Source of the DNA: Oligoflexia bacterium
GTDB lineage: Bacteria; Bdellovibrionota; Bacteriovoracia; Bacteriovoracales; Bacteriovoracaceae
NCBI GenBank assembly: GCA_015232355.1
Contig: JADFZW010000019.1
Span: 1 to 64,000, forward strand
Direction of reading: 5' to 3'
DNA: 64,000 bases
Within the stretch, counting starts at the first letter, position 1. Every line of letters starts with the position of its first letter. The notes beneath the pieces were generated by a model. The model ran no database searches, was not told where the DNA came from, and worked only from the letters and a program-made list of their open reading frames with translations. A program made the translations under genes and the position numbers. Shown in pieces: positions 36,737-46,655 of the stretch.

Positions 36737-37675
36737 TCAAACGTTTGAAAAATTTAAATTATTTCTTTTTATAATCTGACAACCTTTTATTAACTCAATA
36801 ATTCCTGCGTCTATTGAGTTCTTTGCATAAAATCCTTTTTTATTTATTTTATCGTTGCTGACAATATAATTTCGTTGATCTGGATCTCGCCCAATATCTG
36901 ATTCAATAAAAACAAAATTAGGTACATGTTTTTTTATTATTTGACATAACTCCAATTTGCTTAAATTGGCATCATTTAATCCAACATTATAAGGTGTGTT
37001 TTTTAAACTTTCGAAATTTTCAATTGCAAAGAGGAAGGCATTTGCGGCATCAGTAATATGTAGATAATTGCGTTTAAAATGTGATTCAAACAATACTATT
37101 GCATGGTCACTCAAAGCACGTTGTACAAAATCATTAACTAAAAGATCGAAGCGCATGCGCGTACTCATTCCAAATACAGTTGCAAAACGAAAAGTCACAA
37201 CTTCTCCACTATCCAATAACAAACTTTCAGCGTCAGTCTTTAATCGACCATATAAAGAAATTGGTTTTAAGATACTCTCTTCTGTACAATAAATATTATC
37301 TTGACCAATACCATAGCCGCTGTTTGTAGTAGGAAAAATTATTTTTTGTTCTTTTGATCTAAGCTGAGTAATTAGCTTTATAGAATCAAGATTAATCATT
37401 TGGGCATCTATTGGATTCTTGTCACAAACTGGAGCACCTGTAAGTGAGGCAAGTGGTATTATAAAATCGACATCTCTTAAAACATCACTTAGGATTTTTT
37501 TATCACGAACATCACCTCTTATAATATTAAAATTTGTATTCCTACAACAGTACGCTAATGATGTTTGGTGATATATAAAACTATCAAGTACTGTTACTAT
37601 ATGATTTTTTTCTAATAGCAATGGAACTAATACTGACCCGATATATCCTGCACCACCAGTTACTAAGATTTTCAT
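36737..37675 (-). CDS. NAD-dependent sugar epimerase/dehydratase (SDR)
   Basis: A 312-residue extended SDR. The cofactor motif is VTGGAGYIGSVL (residues 5-16) and the catalytic pair Tyr142/Lys146 (LYGRLK) follows a Thr/Ser at about 117-119. The start overlaps the upstream nucleotidyltransferase stop by 4 nt (ATGA), so both act on the same nucleotide sugar most likely. Epimerase, reductase or dehydratase cannot be separated by eye. Confidence 0.85.
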   Translation of the reverse strand: MKILVTGGAGYIGSVLVPLLLEKNHIVTVLDSFIYHQTSLAYCCRNTNFNIIRGDVRDKKILSDVLRDVDFIIPLASLTGAPVCDKNPIDAQMINLDSIKLITQLRSKEQKIIFPTTNSGYGIGQDNIYCTEESILKPISLYGRLKTDAESLLLDSGEVVTFRFATVFGMSTRMRFDLLVNDFVQRALSDHAIVLFESHFKRNYLHITDAANAFLFAIENFESLKNTPYNVGLNDANLSKLELCQIIKKHVPNFVFIESDIGRDPDQRNYIVSNDKINKKGFYAKNSIDAGIIELIKGCQIIKRNNLNFSNV

Positions 37676-38418
37676 AATAAAATACCTCTATTAATAAAAT
37701 ATGGTCGTAGAAATTGTTGTGACCATTGATAATCTTCAATCGTACCTATATCGATAAACATTCCTGTAAATGGACAACCCATAATTAAAGTATTGCGATC
37801 CTCAACTAAAGCAGGGTAAACATTTTGCTCTAAGGATAAAAATTTTATTTTATTCAAAAACCATTTTTGATAAAAATAATTCAAGGATTCTTTTTTAATT
37901 AAAACGATTCCTCCATTTATATATTCCGATTGAATCTCTTTACCATTTTTTTCACATAACCCAATTATCTTAAAATCTGAATCAACTTTCACCTTTCCAT
38001 AACGACAGTTATTTTTTTTTATAAAAAGGGAAAATATAATATCAGGATTTTTCTGAAGATTAAGTTCATTTAGTTGTGTAAAATTAACATCAAAAAAAGT
38101 ATCTCCATTAAGTAAAAAGAACACATCCTCTACAAACTTCCATGCATTAAAGATACTACCTGCAGTTCCGAGAGGTTCATTTTCATGAATATATTCAATC
38201 TCAACACCGATTTTTTTTCCATCTCCAAAATAAGTTTCAATAATATCTGACTTGTATCCGACTAAAAATAAATATCTTTTAAATCCCACATTTTTTAAAA
38301 ATGATATTTGGTAATGTAAAAATGGATAACCACATATAGGCAACATAGGTTTTGGAATGTCTTTAGTTAAAGATCCCAATCTTTGACCTAGGCCACCTGC
38401 CAAAATTACTATTTGCAT
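37672..38418 (-). CDS. Sugar-phosphate nucleotidyltransferase (HddC-like)
   Basis: A 248-residue GT-A-fold pyrophosphorylase. The nucleotide loop is LAGGLGQRLGSLTKDIPKPM (residues 7-26, the GGxGxR...KP pattern); FLLNGDTFFDV carries the metal Asp. The length and the short form suit HddC (D-glycero-D-manno-heptose-1-phosphate guanylyltransferase) and related enzymes. The heptose kinase HddA lies 5 kb away on the same strand, supporting the heptose reading. Overlaps the SDR gene by 4 nt. A second such gene is at 55966-56766. Confidence 0.8.
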   Translation of the reverse strand: MQIVILAGGLGQRLGSLTKDIPKPMLPICGYPFLHYQISFLKNVGFKRYLFLVGYKSDIIETYFGDGKKIGVEIEYIHENEPLGTAGSIFNAWKFVEDVFFLLNGDTFFDVNFTQLNELNLQKNPDIIFSLFIKKNNCRYGKVKVDSDFKIIGLCEKNGKEIQSEYINGGIVLIKKESLNYFYQKWFLNKIKFLSLEQNVYPALVEDRNTLIMGCPFTGMFIDIGTIEDYQWSQQFLRPYFINRGILL

Positions 38419-38419
38419 T

Positions 38420-39928
38420 TTAAATATATTTCCTAGTAATTCTATAACTTGTTACTTCATTAATGTGTCTAACTACATTTGTTCCAAATTTATTTTCAAT
38501 CATCTGTAAATAATTTATATCTTGGTGAAAATCATAAAAAGCATTATCTCTAAATTGCAAAACCTCTGAACTAGTAAGATATTTAGTAGGAAGAGGTAAT
38601 GTCTCTTCACTAAATTGCGAGTAACCAATCCAACTCTCAGGGAGTTTCACTCCATTTTTCAAAGCACTATCATATAGATCAGAGCCAGGATATGCCATAG
38701 TGGTATAAAAATTATTATATTCACAGTTCAACTCTTTTGCTAGAGCAAGGGTCTCTTGCATAGTATCCATCGTATCCTCAGGCAACCCAAACATAAAATT
38801 TGCAAGAATATTTATTCCAGCATCTTTTGTCATCTTTATACTCTGTCTAACATTATTATTATTAAAGCCAGTTTTAATTACATCCCTAAGAACAAAACTA
38901 TTTGCAGATTCAATTCCATAACAAAGCCAATTTACACCAGCTTTCTTTAATTTTTTTAATAAATCAAAATCAACAGTATCTATTCTAGCATATGCCCATA
39001 TATTGAGATCCAAATTACGCTCGATTATAAAATCACATATTTTTTCAACGTGATCTCTTTGTAGAACAAAACACTCATCTAAAATTTTAATATTTTTCAC
39101 TTTATATATATTACTCAATAAAAATAATTCATTAACTACATTAATAGGGGATCGAAACCTTACTCCTCTATGCCCAAATAAAGTTTTTAAATTACAAAAT
39201 GAACAGTTATATGGACATCCAAGACTTGTATAAATAACAGCATAAGGTTCCCTTTTTTCTAAATTTTGAAAACACTGCCAATTGTGTGCTCGATATTTAT
39301 GAAGAGGAATTAAATCCCATGCAGGCATAGGTAATAAATTCAAATCAGTCACAATATCTGAAGTGATTTTTGTTTTTGAATATGCAGTGCTATTTTTTTT
39401 CTTATACCATAAACCTTTTATAGTCCATTGATCAGAATCAACATTTTGTTTTAAATTACTAATTAATTTCTCAATACTAAATAATCCTTCTCCTTGAATA
39501 AGATAATCAACATTTTCCTCGTTTAGTGTCCTTTCAGGAAGAGAAGATGGATGAAGACCCCAAATAAATATTTTGAATCTTCTTTCTTTTATAGAACTTA
39601 TTGTAGTTAAAACTTTACTAGCACCTAACATATTCCAAGTAGATGCCGCTAGGTTGTTCCCTGTAACAAAAATTCCTATTAGTAACGGATTAATTAATAT
39701 TAATTTATCTATAAGATCATCTGGAAGCAAATTTTCGATCTCCATATCAATAATCATAACCTTATAACCACGCTCTCTAAGAAAAGAAGCAATAATTAGC
39801 ATCCACAAAGGAGGTTCTATTGCAGAAATATTTGTATTTAAATCTCCATAAACCTTTTTTCTATCATTAGCTCTTACTAACAACAAATCAACATTTGTAT
39901 CCATAAAACAATCACTCTTTGTGAACAT
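38420..39928 (-). CDS. B12-binding-domain radical SAM protein
   Basis: A 502-residue protein. Residues 10-170 are a cobalamin-binding-like Rossmann domain (PLLIGIFVTG, WGLHPSSLPE, GEGLFSIEKL). The radical SAM core starts at the cluster motif CPYNCSFC and continues with YGIESAN and FMFGLPEDT. This is the BchE/HpnJ-type class that does methylations and rearrangements. In this setting it may C-methylate or otherwise alter a sugar or lipid. Next to the nucleotidyltransferase (1-bp gap). The ATG at 39904 (MDTNVDLL) is better placed after AAGAG than the first one. Confidence 0.82.
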   Translation of the reverse strand: MFTKSDCFMDTNVDLLLVRANDRKKVYGDLNTNISAIEPPLWMLIIASFLRERGYKVMIIDMEIENLLPDDLIDKLILINPLLIGIFVTGNNLAASTWNMLGASKVLTTISSIKERRFKIFIWGLHPSSLPERTLNEENVDYLIQGEGLFSIEKLISNLKQNVDSDQWTIKGLWYKKKNSTAYSKTKITSDIVTDLNLLPMPAWDLIPLHKYRAHNWQCFQNLEKREPYAVIYTSLGCPYNCSFCNLKTLFGHRGVRFRSPINVVNELFLLSNIYKVKNIKILDECFVLQRDHVEKICDFIIERNLDLNIWAYARIDTVDFDLLKKLKKAGVNWLCYGIESANSFVLRDVIKTGFNNNNVRQSIKMTKDAGINILANFMFGLPEDTMDTMQETLALAKELNCEYNNFYTTMAYPGSDLYDSALKNGVKLPESWIGYSQFSEETLPLPTKYLTSSEVLQFRDNAFYDFHQDINYLQMIENKFGTNVVRHINEVTSYRITRKYI

Positions 39929-39952
39929 TAATTTATTATAAAAATATATAAA

Positions 39953-40957
39953 TCAAACAATTGAAAAAATATAGCTCTGGATACTTCTCTGAAGGGTTTC
40001 AATATCTAAACCATATTGCTTATTCATATTTTCTCTTCCACCATACTTGTAACAATATTTATCATTGAAATTTAATCCATATCTTTTGACTGGAATTTTT
40101 ACAGAATTATCCGAAAATATTTCAAGTATATTACTCCCAAGACCACCAGCTAATGTATGCTCTTCAAGTGTGATAATTGATTGAGAGTTTATTACTTTAG
40201 AAAGAAATAAATTTTGATCAATTGGCAATTTATATATATCAATAACTCCAACATTAATATTTTTCATATTACTATTATTTAGATCTTTTACTATCCTAAG
40301 GGCCGAATGAACCATGTTACCAGTTGTCACAATGTAACTATCTTTTCCCTCAATTAATGTCTTCATGCCTTCTTTAAAATCATCTTGATCCCCATAAATA
40401 TCTGGTAACAATTGTCTATCTAATCTTATATAACATGGGTTAACACACTCATAGGATAATCGAGCAAATCCTTTTGCGGTTTTACTATCTGTAGAATTAA
40501 AAATTTTCATATTTGGAAGAATACGCATGATAGAAATATCTTCAACTGTATGATGAGTTGGGCCTGAATCTTCATAGCTAAAACCAGGGCCAACTCCTAC
40601 TAATTTTACAGGAATATTCATCATGGCCAAAAGACATTTTATTTGTTCAAAACATCTCAATGTAATAAATGGAGCAATTGCGTATGCATAAACTTTTTTT
40701 CCGGCAAGAGCAAGTCCAGCTGCAGTTGTAATTGTATTTTGTTCAGCAATTCCAGTATTAAAAAATTGTCCACCAAAATCTCTTCTGAATTTATCTAAAG
40801 CAGGAGCACCCATGTCTGCCGCCAATACGATAACATCTCTATCTTTTTTTGCTATTTCATACATTTCATTCCAAAAAGAATCTCTTTGCGAGATTTGCGA
40901 TATTTGCAAATCTTGTAAATTTTGTGAACTAGATAAACTCTGCAAAACTATACTCAT
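39953..40957 (-). CDS. Split transketolase, C-terminal (Pyr + C) subunit
   Basis: A 334-residue protein equal to the second half of transketolase: the Pyr domain with the catalytic Glu in NTGIAEQNTI and the C-terminal domain (TLEEHTLAGGLG). A strong AGGAGG lies in the end of the preceding gene, and the gap is 2 bp, so the two halves are made together. The complete enzyme moves two-carbon units between sugar phosphates; within this locus it could supply sedoheptulose-7-phosphate for heptose. An alternative is a specialised synthase making a branched sugar. Confidence 0.88.
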   Translation of the reverse strand: MSIVLQSLSSSQNLQDLQISQISQRDSFWNEMYEIAKKDRDVIVLAADMGAPALDKFRRDFGGQFFNTGIAEQNTITTAAGLALAGKKVYAYAIAPFITLRCFEQIKCLLAMMNIPVKLVGVGPGFSYEDSGPTHHTVEDISIMRILPNMKIFNSTDSKTAKGFARLSYECVNPCYIRLDRQLLPDIYGDQDDFKEGMKTLIEGKDSYIVTTGNMVHSALRIVKDLNNSNMKNINVGVIDIYKLPIDQNLFLSKVINSQSIITLEEHTLAGGLGSNILEIFSDNSVKIPVKRYGLNFNDKYCYKYGGRENMNKQYGLDIETLQRSIQSYIFSIV

Positions 40958-40959
40958 CT

Positions 40960-41787
40960 TTAAATATCCTCCTGATTAAGTTCTTTTTTTGCAATTTTTG
41001 CTAATTCTCCTTTTGGGGCCATTCCATGCCATAGTGGTTCGTTTGAAATAAAAGAACAACCTTTCCCTTTTATAGTATTTGCAATAATTATTTTTGGTTT
41101 TTGTGTCTTTCTACAACGAACATCTTTTAGTGCTAAATCAATTTCATTAAAGTCATGTCCATCTATTTCAACAACATCCCAATTAAATGATTTCCACTTA
41201 TCACGAAGAGACTCTAATGCAATAATATTTTCAGTAAAATCTGTAGCACATAAATGATTCCTATCAATAATTGTAATTAAATTATTTAATCTGTTGTGAG
41301 AAGCAAACATTGCCGCTTCCCATATTGAACCTTCATAGCATTCCCCATCTCCTATCAAACAAAATACTAAATTAGATTCTCTATTTAATTTATGTGCTAA
41401 TGCTAATCCAGCAGCAACACCAAAACCAATTCCTAGAGACCCACTGGTTATCTCTACTCCAGGAACATCATGTTGCAAATGTACGCCAAAGATTCCATTA
41501 GTCTGAGCAAAGTAATCTAGTTCTTTTTTAGGAAAAAAATTTAAATCTCCAAGAATAGCATAGAGGGCAGGACTTGCTTGTCCTTTACTTAAAATAAATT
41601 TATCTCTTGAAGGATCCGTATGTTTGCAAACATTGAACTTCATATAATTACCATAATATAGTGCTACCAAAATTTCTACACACGAAAAAGAAGAGTTCAG
41701 ATGACCAGTGCCTGCTTTCACGCAAAGATCAAGTACTTCATTTCGTATTTGCTTAGATTTTTGTTCTAATCTTTGTATAAAACTCAC
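40960..41787 (-). CDS. Split transketolase, N-terminal (thiamine-PP) subunit
   Basis: About 275 residues forming the TPP-binding half: GHLNSSFSCVEILVALYYG, the ThDP motif GDGECYEGSIWEAAMFA...N, and the closing GKGCSFI...WHG with the conserved His. I choose the GTG giving MSFIQRLEQ because GGAGGG lies 3-5 nt upstream of it; the first possible start (TTG at 41799) would sit on that ribosome site. Forms the holoenzyme with the next gene. Confidence 0.88.
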   Translation of the reverse strand: MSFIQRLEQKSKQIRNEVLDLCVKAGTGHLNSSFSCVEILVALYYGNYMKFNVCKHTDPSRDKFILSKGQASPALYAILGDLNFFPKKELDYFAQTNGIFGVHLQHDVPGVEITSGSLGIGFGVAAGLALAHKLNRESNLVFCLIGDGECYEGSIWEAAMFASHNRLNNLITIIDRNHLCATDFTENIIALESLRDKWKSFNWDVVEIDGHDFNEIDLALKDVRCRKTQKPKIIIANTIKGKGCSFISNEPLWHGMAPKGELAKIAKKELNQEDI

Positions 41788-41829
41788 TAATCCCTCCAAA
41801 ACAAAATCAAAAAAAAACTGTAAATATTG

Positions 41830-42528
41830 TTATCTGATTTTTTCATAAAGAACTTGTCCCATATAGGCAAGCCCCCATCTAATAACTTGTAACTTTCTCT
41901 TCCCTCCAACTCTGACAGGTTCTCTACAATAGATCTCACCCAAATTTAGTTTGTTTTTTGCAAAACGTGTTGATAAAATTGGCTCTACTCCTATTTTTGT
42001 AAAAAAAAGTTTTTCGAATTTGTAATAAGTGGAATCTTTATTAAGATCTAAAGTATAGAATAAATCTTTTTTATAAATTCTATACATAGTCATTGCATCA
42101 GTGTATTTAAAATTGAATAAAAAGTTAATTACTGTTTTAAAAAGCCAATTTCCAAAAGCAGTCACAATCCCATCATCTTCACTTTTCCAATCTCCATTAT
42201 GATAACGTGATCCTATTACCATATCATAACCTTCCTTCATTTTATTTATTAACTGTGGAATATACTCTGGAGGAGAATTTCCATCAGGACTATAGGTAAT
42301 TACCCAATCACCTTTTATCAACGGCCATACTTCTTGATACGCATGTCTCAATCCAGTAGTTAATTGCCGATAAACTTCACAACCCATACTTGTAGCATAT
42401 TCTGCTGATCCATCATTTGAATTATCCACTACTAAAATTTGATCTACCCATTCTCTTTTTATTCTAGGTAATTCTAATTTTAATCCTTCAATTTCATTTT
42501 TTGATAATATCAATAATGTTGTTTTCAT
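41830..42528 (-). CDS. GT2 family glycosyltransferase
   Basis: A 232-residue soluble GT-A enzyme: LILSKNEIEGL at the start, VVDNSNDGSAEYA, GLRHAYQEVW and the metal-site region ITYSPDGNSPPEYI, where the usual DxD is reduced to SPDGN, a form seen in DPM-like enzymes. No membrane helices except perhaps an amphipathic segment near 125-135. Probably transfers a sugar to a carrier or glycan. Shares the strand and close spacing (24-30 bp) with transketolase and the ColD-like gene. Confidence 0.82.
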   Translation of the reverse strand: MKTTLLILSKNEIEGLKLELPRIKREWVDQILVVDNSNDGSAEYATSMGCEVYRQLTTGLRHAYQEVWPLIKGDWVITYSPDGNSPPEYIPQLINKMKEGYDMVIGSRYHNGDWKSEDDGIVTAFGNWLFKTVINFLFNFKYTDAMTMYRIYKKDLFYTLDLNKDSTYYKFEKLFFTKIGVEPILSTRFAKNKLNLGEIYCREPVRVGGKRKLQVIRWGLAYMGQVLYEKIR

Positions 42529-42544
42529 ATTTTTTTCTCAAGCT

Positions 42545-43720
42545 TTATATATTATTTAATAAATTACAAAGTTTTAATATTTTATTCTCTTCAAGATCAG
42601 GGTAATTTCCAATGTAAAAACCAAAAAAATGTATATACTCAGTAATTGTAAATATTTTATAGTAATCATTAGGTATTATATTTTTTAAGTATGGTTGCCT
42701 TAATTGATTTCCACCTCCTGAAGTACCTCTTCTAAACTCAACATTTGCATTTTTCAATGCAAGCATTACTTTGTTACAAAAATCCATGTCCGGTTTTTTT
42801 AAAATTAATACAAATGCATAATTACAACTTCCTTCGATATCAAAATCGGTATAGTATTTTTTATTATCTAAATTATTCAAAAATATTTTAAAATTTTTTA
42901 TCCTTTTTTTATTATTATCATCTATTCTTTCTATTTGACTTAATCCAATCACTGCATTGATTTCTGTGTTTCTATAATTACTTGAAGGATAAGCAAAAAT
43001 AAAGTCTGCATATAAATCTCTATATCTTTCAATATAATCATTTTTGAAATTATCATCTGATGCTTCTCTTACCATACCATGCGAGCGAAATACTCTGGCC
43101 ATCTGAAAAACGTTATAATCATTAGTAGAAATCATACCCCCTTCAATAGTACTTAAATGATGAGCATAATAAAAAGAAAAATTAGAGATCAGACCAAATG
43201 TACCTAACTTTACTCCATTAAATGTGGCCCCATAAGATTCACATACATCCTCAATTAAAATAATTTTCCTCTCTTTAAGCTCTGTTAATAATTTTGTAGT
43301 TAATCCATTAAATCCCAAAATGTGGGTAAGAAATACAGCTTTCGTATTGATATTTATTTTTTTTAATACTTCATCTGTATCTAATGCTAGATTTTTCATA
43401 TTGATATCAGCAAATACTGGTCTAAATCCTGCTTTGATTACAGAAACTACATCTGAAACCCAAGCAAGTGGAGGAATAATAATTTCTCCTGATCCAAGAA
43501 TTTCCTTTAACAATGACATCGTTAAAATATTGGCCGAAGATCCTGAATTAACAAAAACACTATATTTAACACCAAGCCAATTTGACCATTTTTCTTCGAA
43601 CTCTCTCACTTTAGTTGATTGAGTTAATATAGGCACTCCATCGTTTAAAAAATCTACAACAGAATTTAAATCTTTTTTAGTAATATTATTTTCCATCAAT
43701 TTCAAATTGATTTTTTCCAT
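42545..43720 (-). CDS. ColD-like PLP-dependent sugar 3-dehydratase (His in place of Lys)
   Basis: A 391-residue protein of the DegT/DnrJ/EryC1/StrS fold. The usual Schiff-base lysine is replaced by His: SFYYAHHLSTIEGG (His187/188). This is the hallmark of GDP-4-keto-6-deoxymannose-3-dehydratase (ColD; SFYSHHIATMEGG as I recall) and of RfbH-type dehydratases. The first does not aminate sugars but removes the 3-hydroxyl using PLP/PMP. IEDVCESYGATFNG and the C-terminal FFGFYIGNYPDL also match ColD. Its ATG overlaps the hddA stop (TAATG). It suggests a 3-deoxy sugar in the glycan. The exact substrate (hexose or heptose) is unknown. Confidence 0.8.
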   Translation of the reverse strand: MEKINLKLMENNITKKDLNSVVDFLNDGVPILTQSTKVREFEEKWSNWLGVKYSVFVNSGSSANILTMSLLKEILGSGEIIIPPLAWVSDVVSVIKAGFRPVFADINMKNLALDTDEVLKKININTKAVFLTHILGFNGLTTKLLTELKERKIILIEDVCESYGATFNGVKLGTFGLISNFSFYYAHHLSTIEGGMISTNDYNVFQMARVFRSHGMVREASDDNFKNDYIERYRDLYADFIFAYPSSNYRNTEINAVIGLSQIERIDDNNKKRIKNFKIFLNNLDNKKYYTDFDIEGSCNYAFVLILKKPDMDFCNKVMLALKNANVEFRRGTSGGGNQLRQPYLKNIIPNDYYKIFTITEYIHFFGFYIGNYPDLEENKILKLCNLLNNI

Positions 43721-44736
43721 TAATTTTCTCCATCATTATTATATCTTTTTGCTTTCTGATCACAGTATAGGATCTGGGAACCTTCAAGATCAAAACGAAA
43801 AGGTACATGAATTAAATTTTTCAAACGATTTTTCACTGCTAAACGATCTCTTGGTCTTACAAAAAGTAATAGAAATCCGCCACCTCCAGCACCAATTATT
43901 TTTCCTCCAAGTGCACCAGCAAGGCGAGCTTCAGTATATATTTCATCTATTAATACATTTGACATTACATTCGAAAGTGATCTCTTATACATCCAACTTT
44001 CATGAAGAAGTTCTCCAATAAATTTAAGATCTGTTTTACTATTAATGATTGAAAGAGCTTCACCTACAAATTGTCTTATTTTTGATAATGCCATATGCTT
44101 TTCTGAAATATTCTCAATGATTTTTTTAGCTTGTTCAGAAGAAAGTCTAGAAAATCCTGTGAAAAATAACATTAAATGATTTTCAAAATCACATATTCTA
44201 CTTTCAGATAAACTTACTGGGTTTACAATAAACTCTCCATTTTTTGTAAAAACGATATGATTTAAACCACCAAAAGCAGCAGTTATTTGATCTTGGCAAC
44301 CAACACAGTCCATAGTCAATTCACGTTCGATATATATACTTTTTGTAGACAATTGGTATTTTGATAAATTCAAATTATTAAATGAAGTAATCGCATTCAA
44401 AAGTCCAACCGTAAATGATGAACTAGAACCTATCCCACTTCTAGCAGGAATATCTCCATCATAATGAATATCAAGTCCTCCATCTATTGAAAGATATTTC
44501 AGTACTTCTTTGACAACTGGATGTTGAATTTCATCGATTTCCTTGGCCAATTCAATTTTTGAATAAACAATTCTAAATTTATGATCAAAAAATGGAGGTA
44601 AATGTCTGCATGTTATATAGCAATACTTATCTATACTAGCAGCAACAACTTCTCCTCCATATTTTTTATACCATTCAGGATAATCAGTTCCTCCACCAAA
44701 AAAAGAAACTCTAAATGGTGTACGACTAATAATCAT
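43720..44736 (-). CDS. hddA: HddA-like heptose-7-phosphate kinase (GHMP family)
   Basis: A GHMP kinase of about 338 residues. The start MIISRTPFRVSFFGGGTDYPEW is the D-glycero-alpha-D-manno-heptose-7-phosphate 1-kinase signature; the ATP loop is PARSGIGSSSSFTVGLLNA, and the C-terminal motif is KIIGAGGGGFLLLF. I start at the ATG (44736) with GGTGA 6 nt upstream, not the TTG at 44748. The kinase step is followed in the pathway by GmhB (56753-57319) and a guanylyltransferase (37672 or 55966). It overlaps the ColD-like gene by one base. Confidence 0.88.
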   Translation of the reverse strand: MIISRTPFRVSFFGGGTDYPEWYKKYGGEVVAASIDKYCYITCRHLPPFFDHKFRIVYSKIELAKEIDEIQHPVVKEVLKYLSIDGGLDIHYDGDIPARSGIGSSSSFTVGLLNAITSFNNLNLSKYQLSTKSIYIERELTMDCVGCQDQITAAFGGLNHIVFTKNGEFIVNPVSLSESRICDFENHLMLFFTGFSRLSSEQAKKIIENISEKHMALSKIRQFVGEALSIINSKTDLKFIGELLHESWMYKRSLSNVMSNVLIDEIYTEARLAGALGGKIIGAGGGGFLLLFVRPRDRLAVKNRLKNLIHVPFRFDLEGSQILYCDQKAKRYNNDGEN

Positions 44737-44917
44737 CTCATTCACCAAATTTTATTATTTACCTTAGATAAGATATTCGCTTTCATGGTACGTTTTGAAA
44801 TTGATTATGTCTATAAAAATAAAAATCCCATGAAACTTTATTAAACAGTAAATTATGCTTAAAAAAATATTTAAAATATTGTACCATTGAAATAAACTAA
44901 TAAGGAATATAAAAAAT

Positions 44918-46612
44918 ATGCTAACTAACTATCTAAAAATTACAACAAATAAATCATTCGCCTACATCATTATTCTAGTTTTATCCTTTATTATTTGTGC
45001 ACGCTACGTGAATTTTGTTTATACCGACGGAGGAATAGAACACGATTTTGGTTGGCCAACAGGATTAGCAAAAAATATCTCTGAGAATTGGAAATTTGCA
45101 TCTTACACTAACACACTAATTGGAAATTCTTCTGGTGTAGGCCGTAGTGTTCATGGTGGACTTCAAATTCAAGATGACGATGGAAATGTCTACTACCCTT
45201 TCAATGGTGCCTTAGGATTAACTTATTTTCTCCCATGGGCAGCTACAATTAAAATTTTTGGCACTAGCTTTTTTAGCTTTAGAATATTCCCACTATTAAT
45301 ATTTTCCATTTTTTTAATTTCTCTTTTTTACTTTGCTTATTCTTTTGGTGGATTTCTCGCGCTTTTTATTTTGTTTTTTTGGATCTGGTTTTATCCTCAT
45401 TTCACCTTACAATCATCATTTGATCTCTCCTCACCAGAATGTTTGGCCCTTCTGCTCCTAATGTTTAGTTTATTATTTTATGCAAAGGGATTTTCTTATC
45501 AGATCAATAGTAATCAAATAAATAAATATCATTTTATTATCTCTGGAATTTTTTACTCATTATCATTTGATACAAAAATTATATTTATTATTTATTTGCC
45601 AGTAATTTTTTGCTTTGAAATATTAAACTATATTAAATATCGAATTATCGACAAAAGACGAATACTATACTTTCTCATGCCACTATTTATTATTTATATA
45701 CTGACACAAATATTTAGATTTTATGTCCTATATTCTAATTTTTCTTATTCCGCTTTTGATGCTAACAATAGAAGTTTTTTTATGCATCTAACAGCAATTT
45801 CATCACCAAGCTCACTATTATCCTCTCTGAAATTTATCTATGACAAAATGCTTTTATGGGCAGAGGTTGGTATTAATTATCCTTTACTACTATGGCCTAT
45901 TTTTATATCTTTAACTATTTTTTCATATAAAAAAACCACCACTTTTTTTCAATTACTTATTATCGCATGTTATGCTGACATCTTATACTTTGTCCTTCTT
46001 AATAAACAGGCTCAACCCAGATATGTTTGGCCAGGACTTATTTTGGGTTTATTAATCATATCAGTAAGTATTAGTCTCATTCTAAAACAAATAAAAACTA
46101 GTGTGAAATTATTTTACATATCAATAATAGCACTTATCTCATTCGTCTTCTTCATGATGAATTATGAAATCATTGTTTACAATTTTAAAATACCAGTAAA
46201 CACCGAATATCAAATGAAAACCAAGATTCTTCGTCCTTATTTTGGTCACGTATTAGGTTTTGGATTTCCATCAAGTATGATTCAAAATCTTCAAGACCAA
46301 AAATCAATAGTTGAAGCTATCAAAAACTCAGTAAAAGAAAGAGATATCATTTATTACATCCCTACACTTTTAGTTGCAGAAATACCTCCTTTTGTTAATA
46401 AGGTATTTTATCCACTTACAAAAGAACGTCTCTCTTATTTCTATCTCCGAGACTCTTTTTTAATACTTGGACCATATCAATCTGACAACAACCCATTCAG
46501 ACTGGTACCAATAGGATATTCATCCTCTATCCAAAATCAACTTTGCTCGCAAGTTATATTTCAAAATCACTCGTATATGTTATGTAAATTAAAATTTGGT
46601 CTTTATAAATAA
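44918..46612 (+). CDS. Polytopic GT-C-like membrane protein, paralogue
   Basis: A 564-residue protein with about 11 membrane helices. The first outer loop reads GGIEHDFGWPTGLAKNI, matching GGIEHDSAWYLGVAKNL in the gene at 29995-31743, and the C-terminus ends in QNHSYMLCKLK, again like its partner (NNSFRVCKLK). Presumed lipid-carrier-dependent sugar transferase of ArnT/GT39 style. It is followed after 43 bp by a YfhO-like gene. AAGGA precedes the ATG. Confidence 0.7.
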   Translation: MLTNYLKITTNKSFAYIIILVLSFIICARYVNFVYTDGGIEHDFGWPTGLAKNISENWKFASYTNTLIGNSSGVGRSVHGGLQIQDDDGNVYYPFNGALGLTYFLPWAATIKIFGTSFFSFRIFPLLIFSIFLISLFYFAYSFGGFLALFILFFWIWFYPHFTLQSSFDLSSPECLALLLLMFSLLFYAKGFSYQINSNQINKYHFIISGIFYSLSFDTKIIFIIYLPVIFCFEILNYIKYRIIDKRRILYFLMPLFIIYILTQIFRFYVLYSNFSYSAFDANNRSFFMHLTAISSPSSLLSSLKFIYDKMLLWAEVGINYPLLLWPIFISLTIFSYKKTTTFFQLLIIACYADILYFVLLNKQAQPRYVWPGLILGLLIISVSISLILKQIKTSVKLFYISIIALISFVFFMMNYEIIVYNFKIPVNTEYQMKTKILRPYFGHVLGFGFPSSMIQNLQDQKSIVEAIKNSVKERDIIYYIPTLLVAEIPPFVNKVFYPLTKERLSYFYLRDSFLILGPYQSDNNPFRLVPIGYSSSIQNQLCSQVIFQNHSYMLCKLKFGLYK

Positions 46613-46655
46613 AAACATAATATGAATTAGTAGTGATGGAGTTGTAAAAAATCAT

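Noticed and set aside
42545-43720. Aminotransferase function
   Set aside because: The cofactor lysine is His, as in ColD-type dehydratases.
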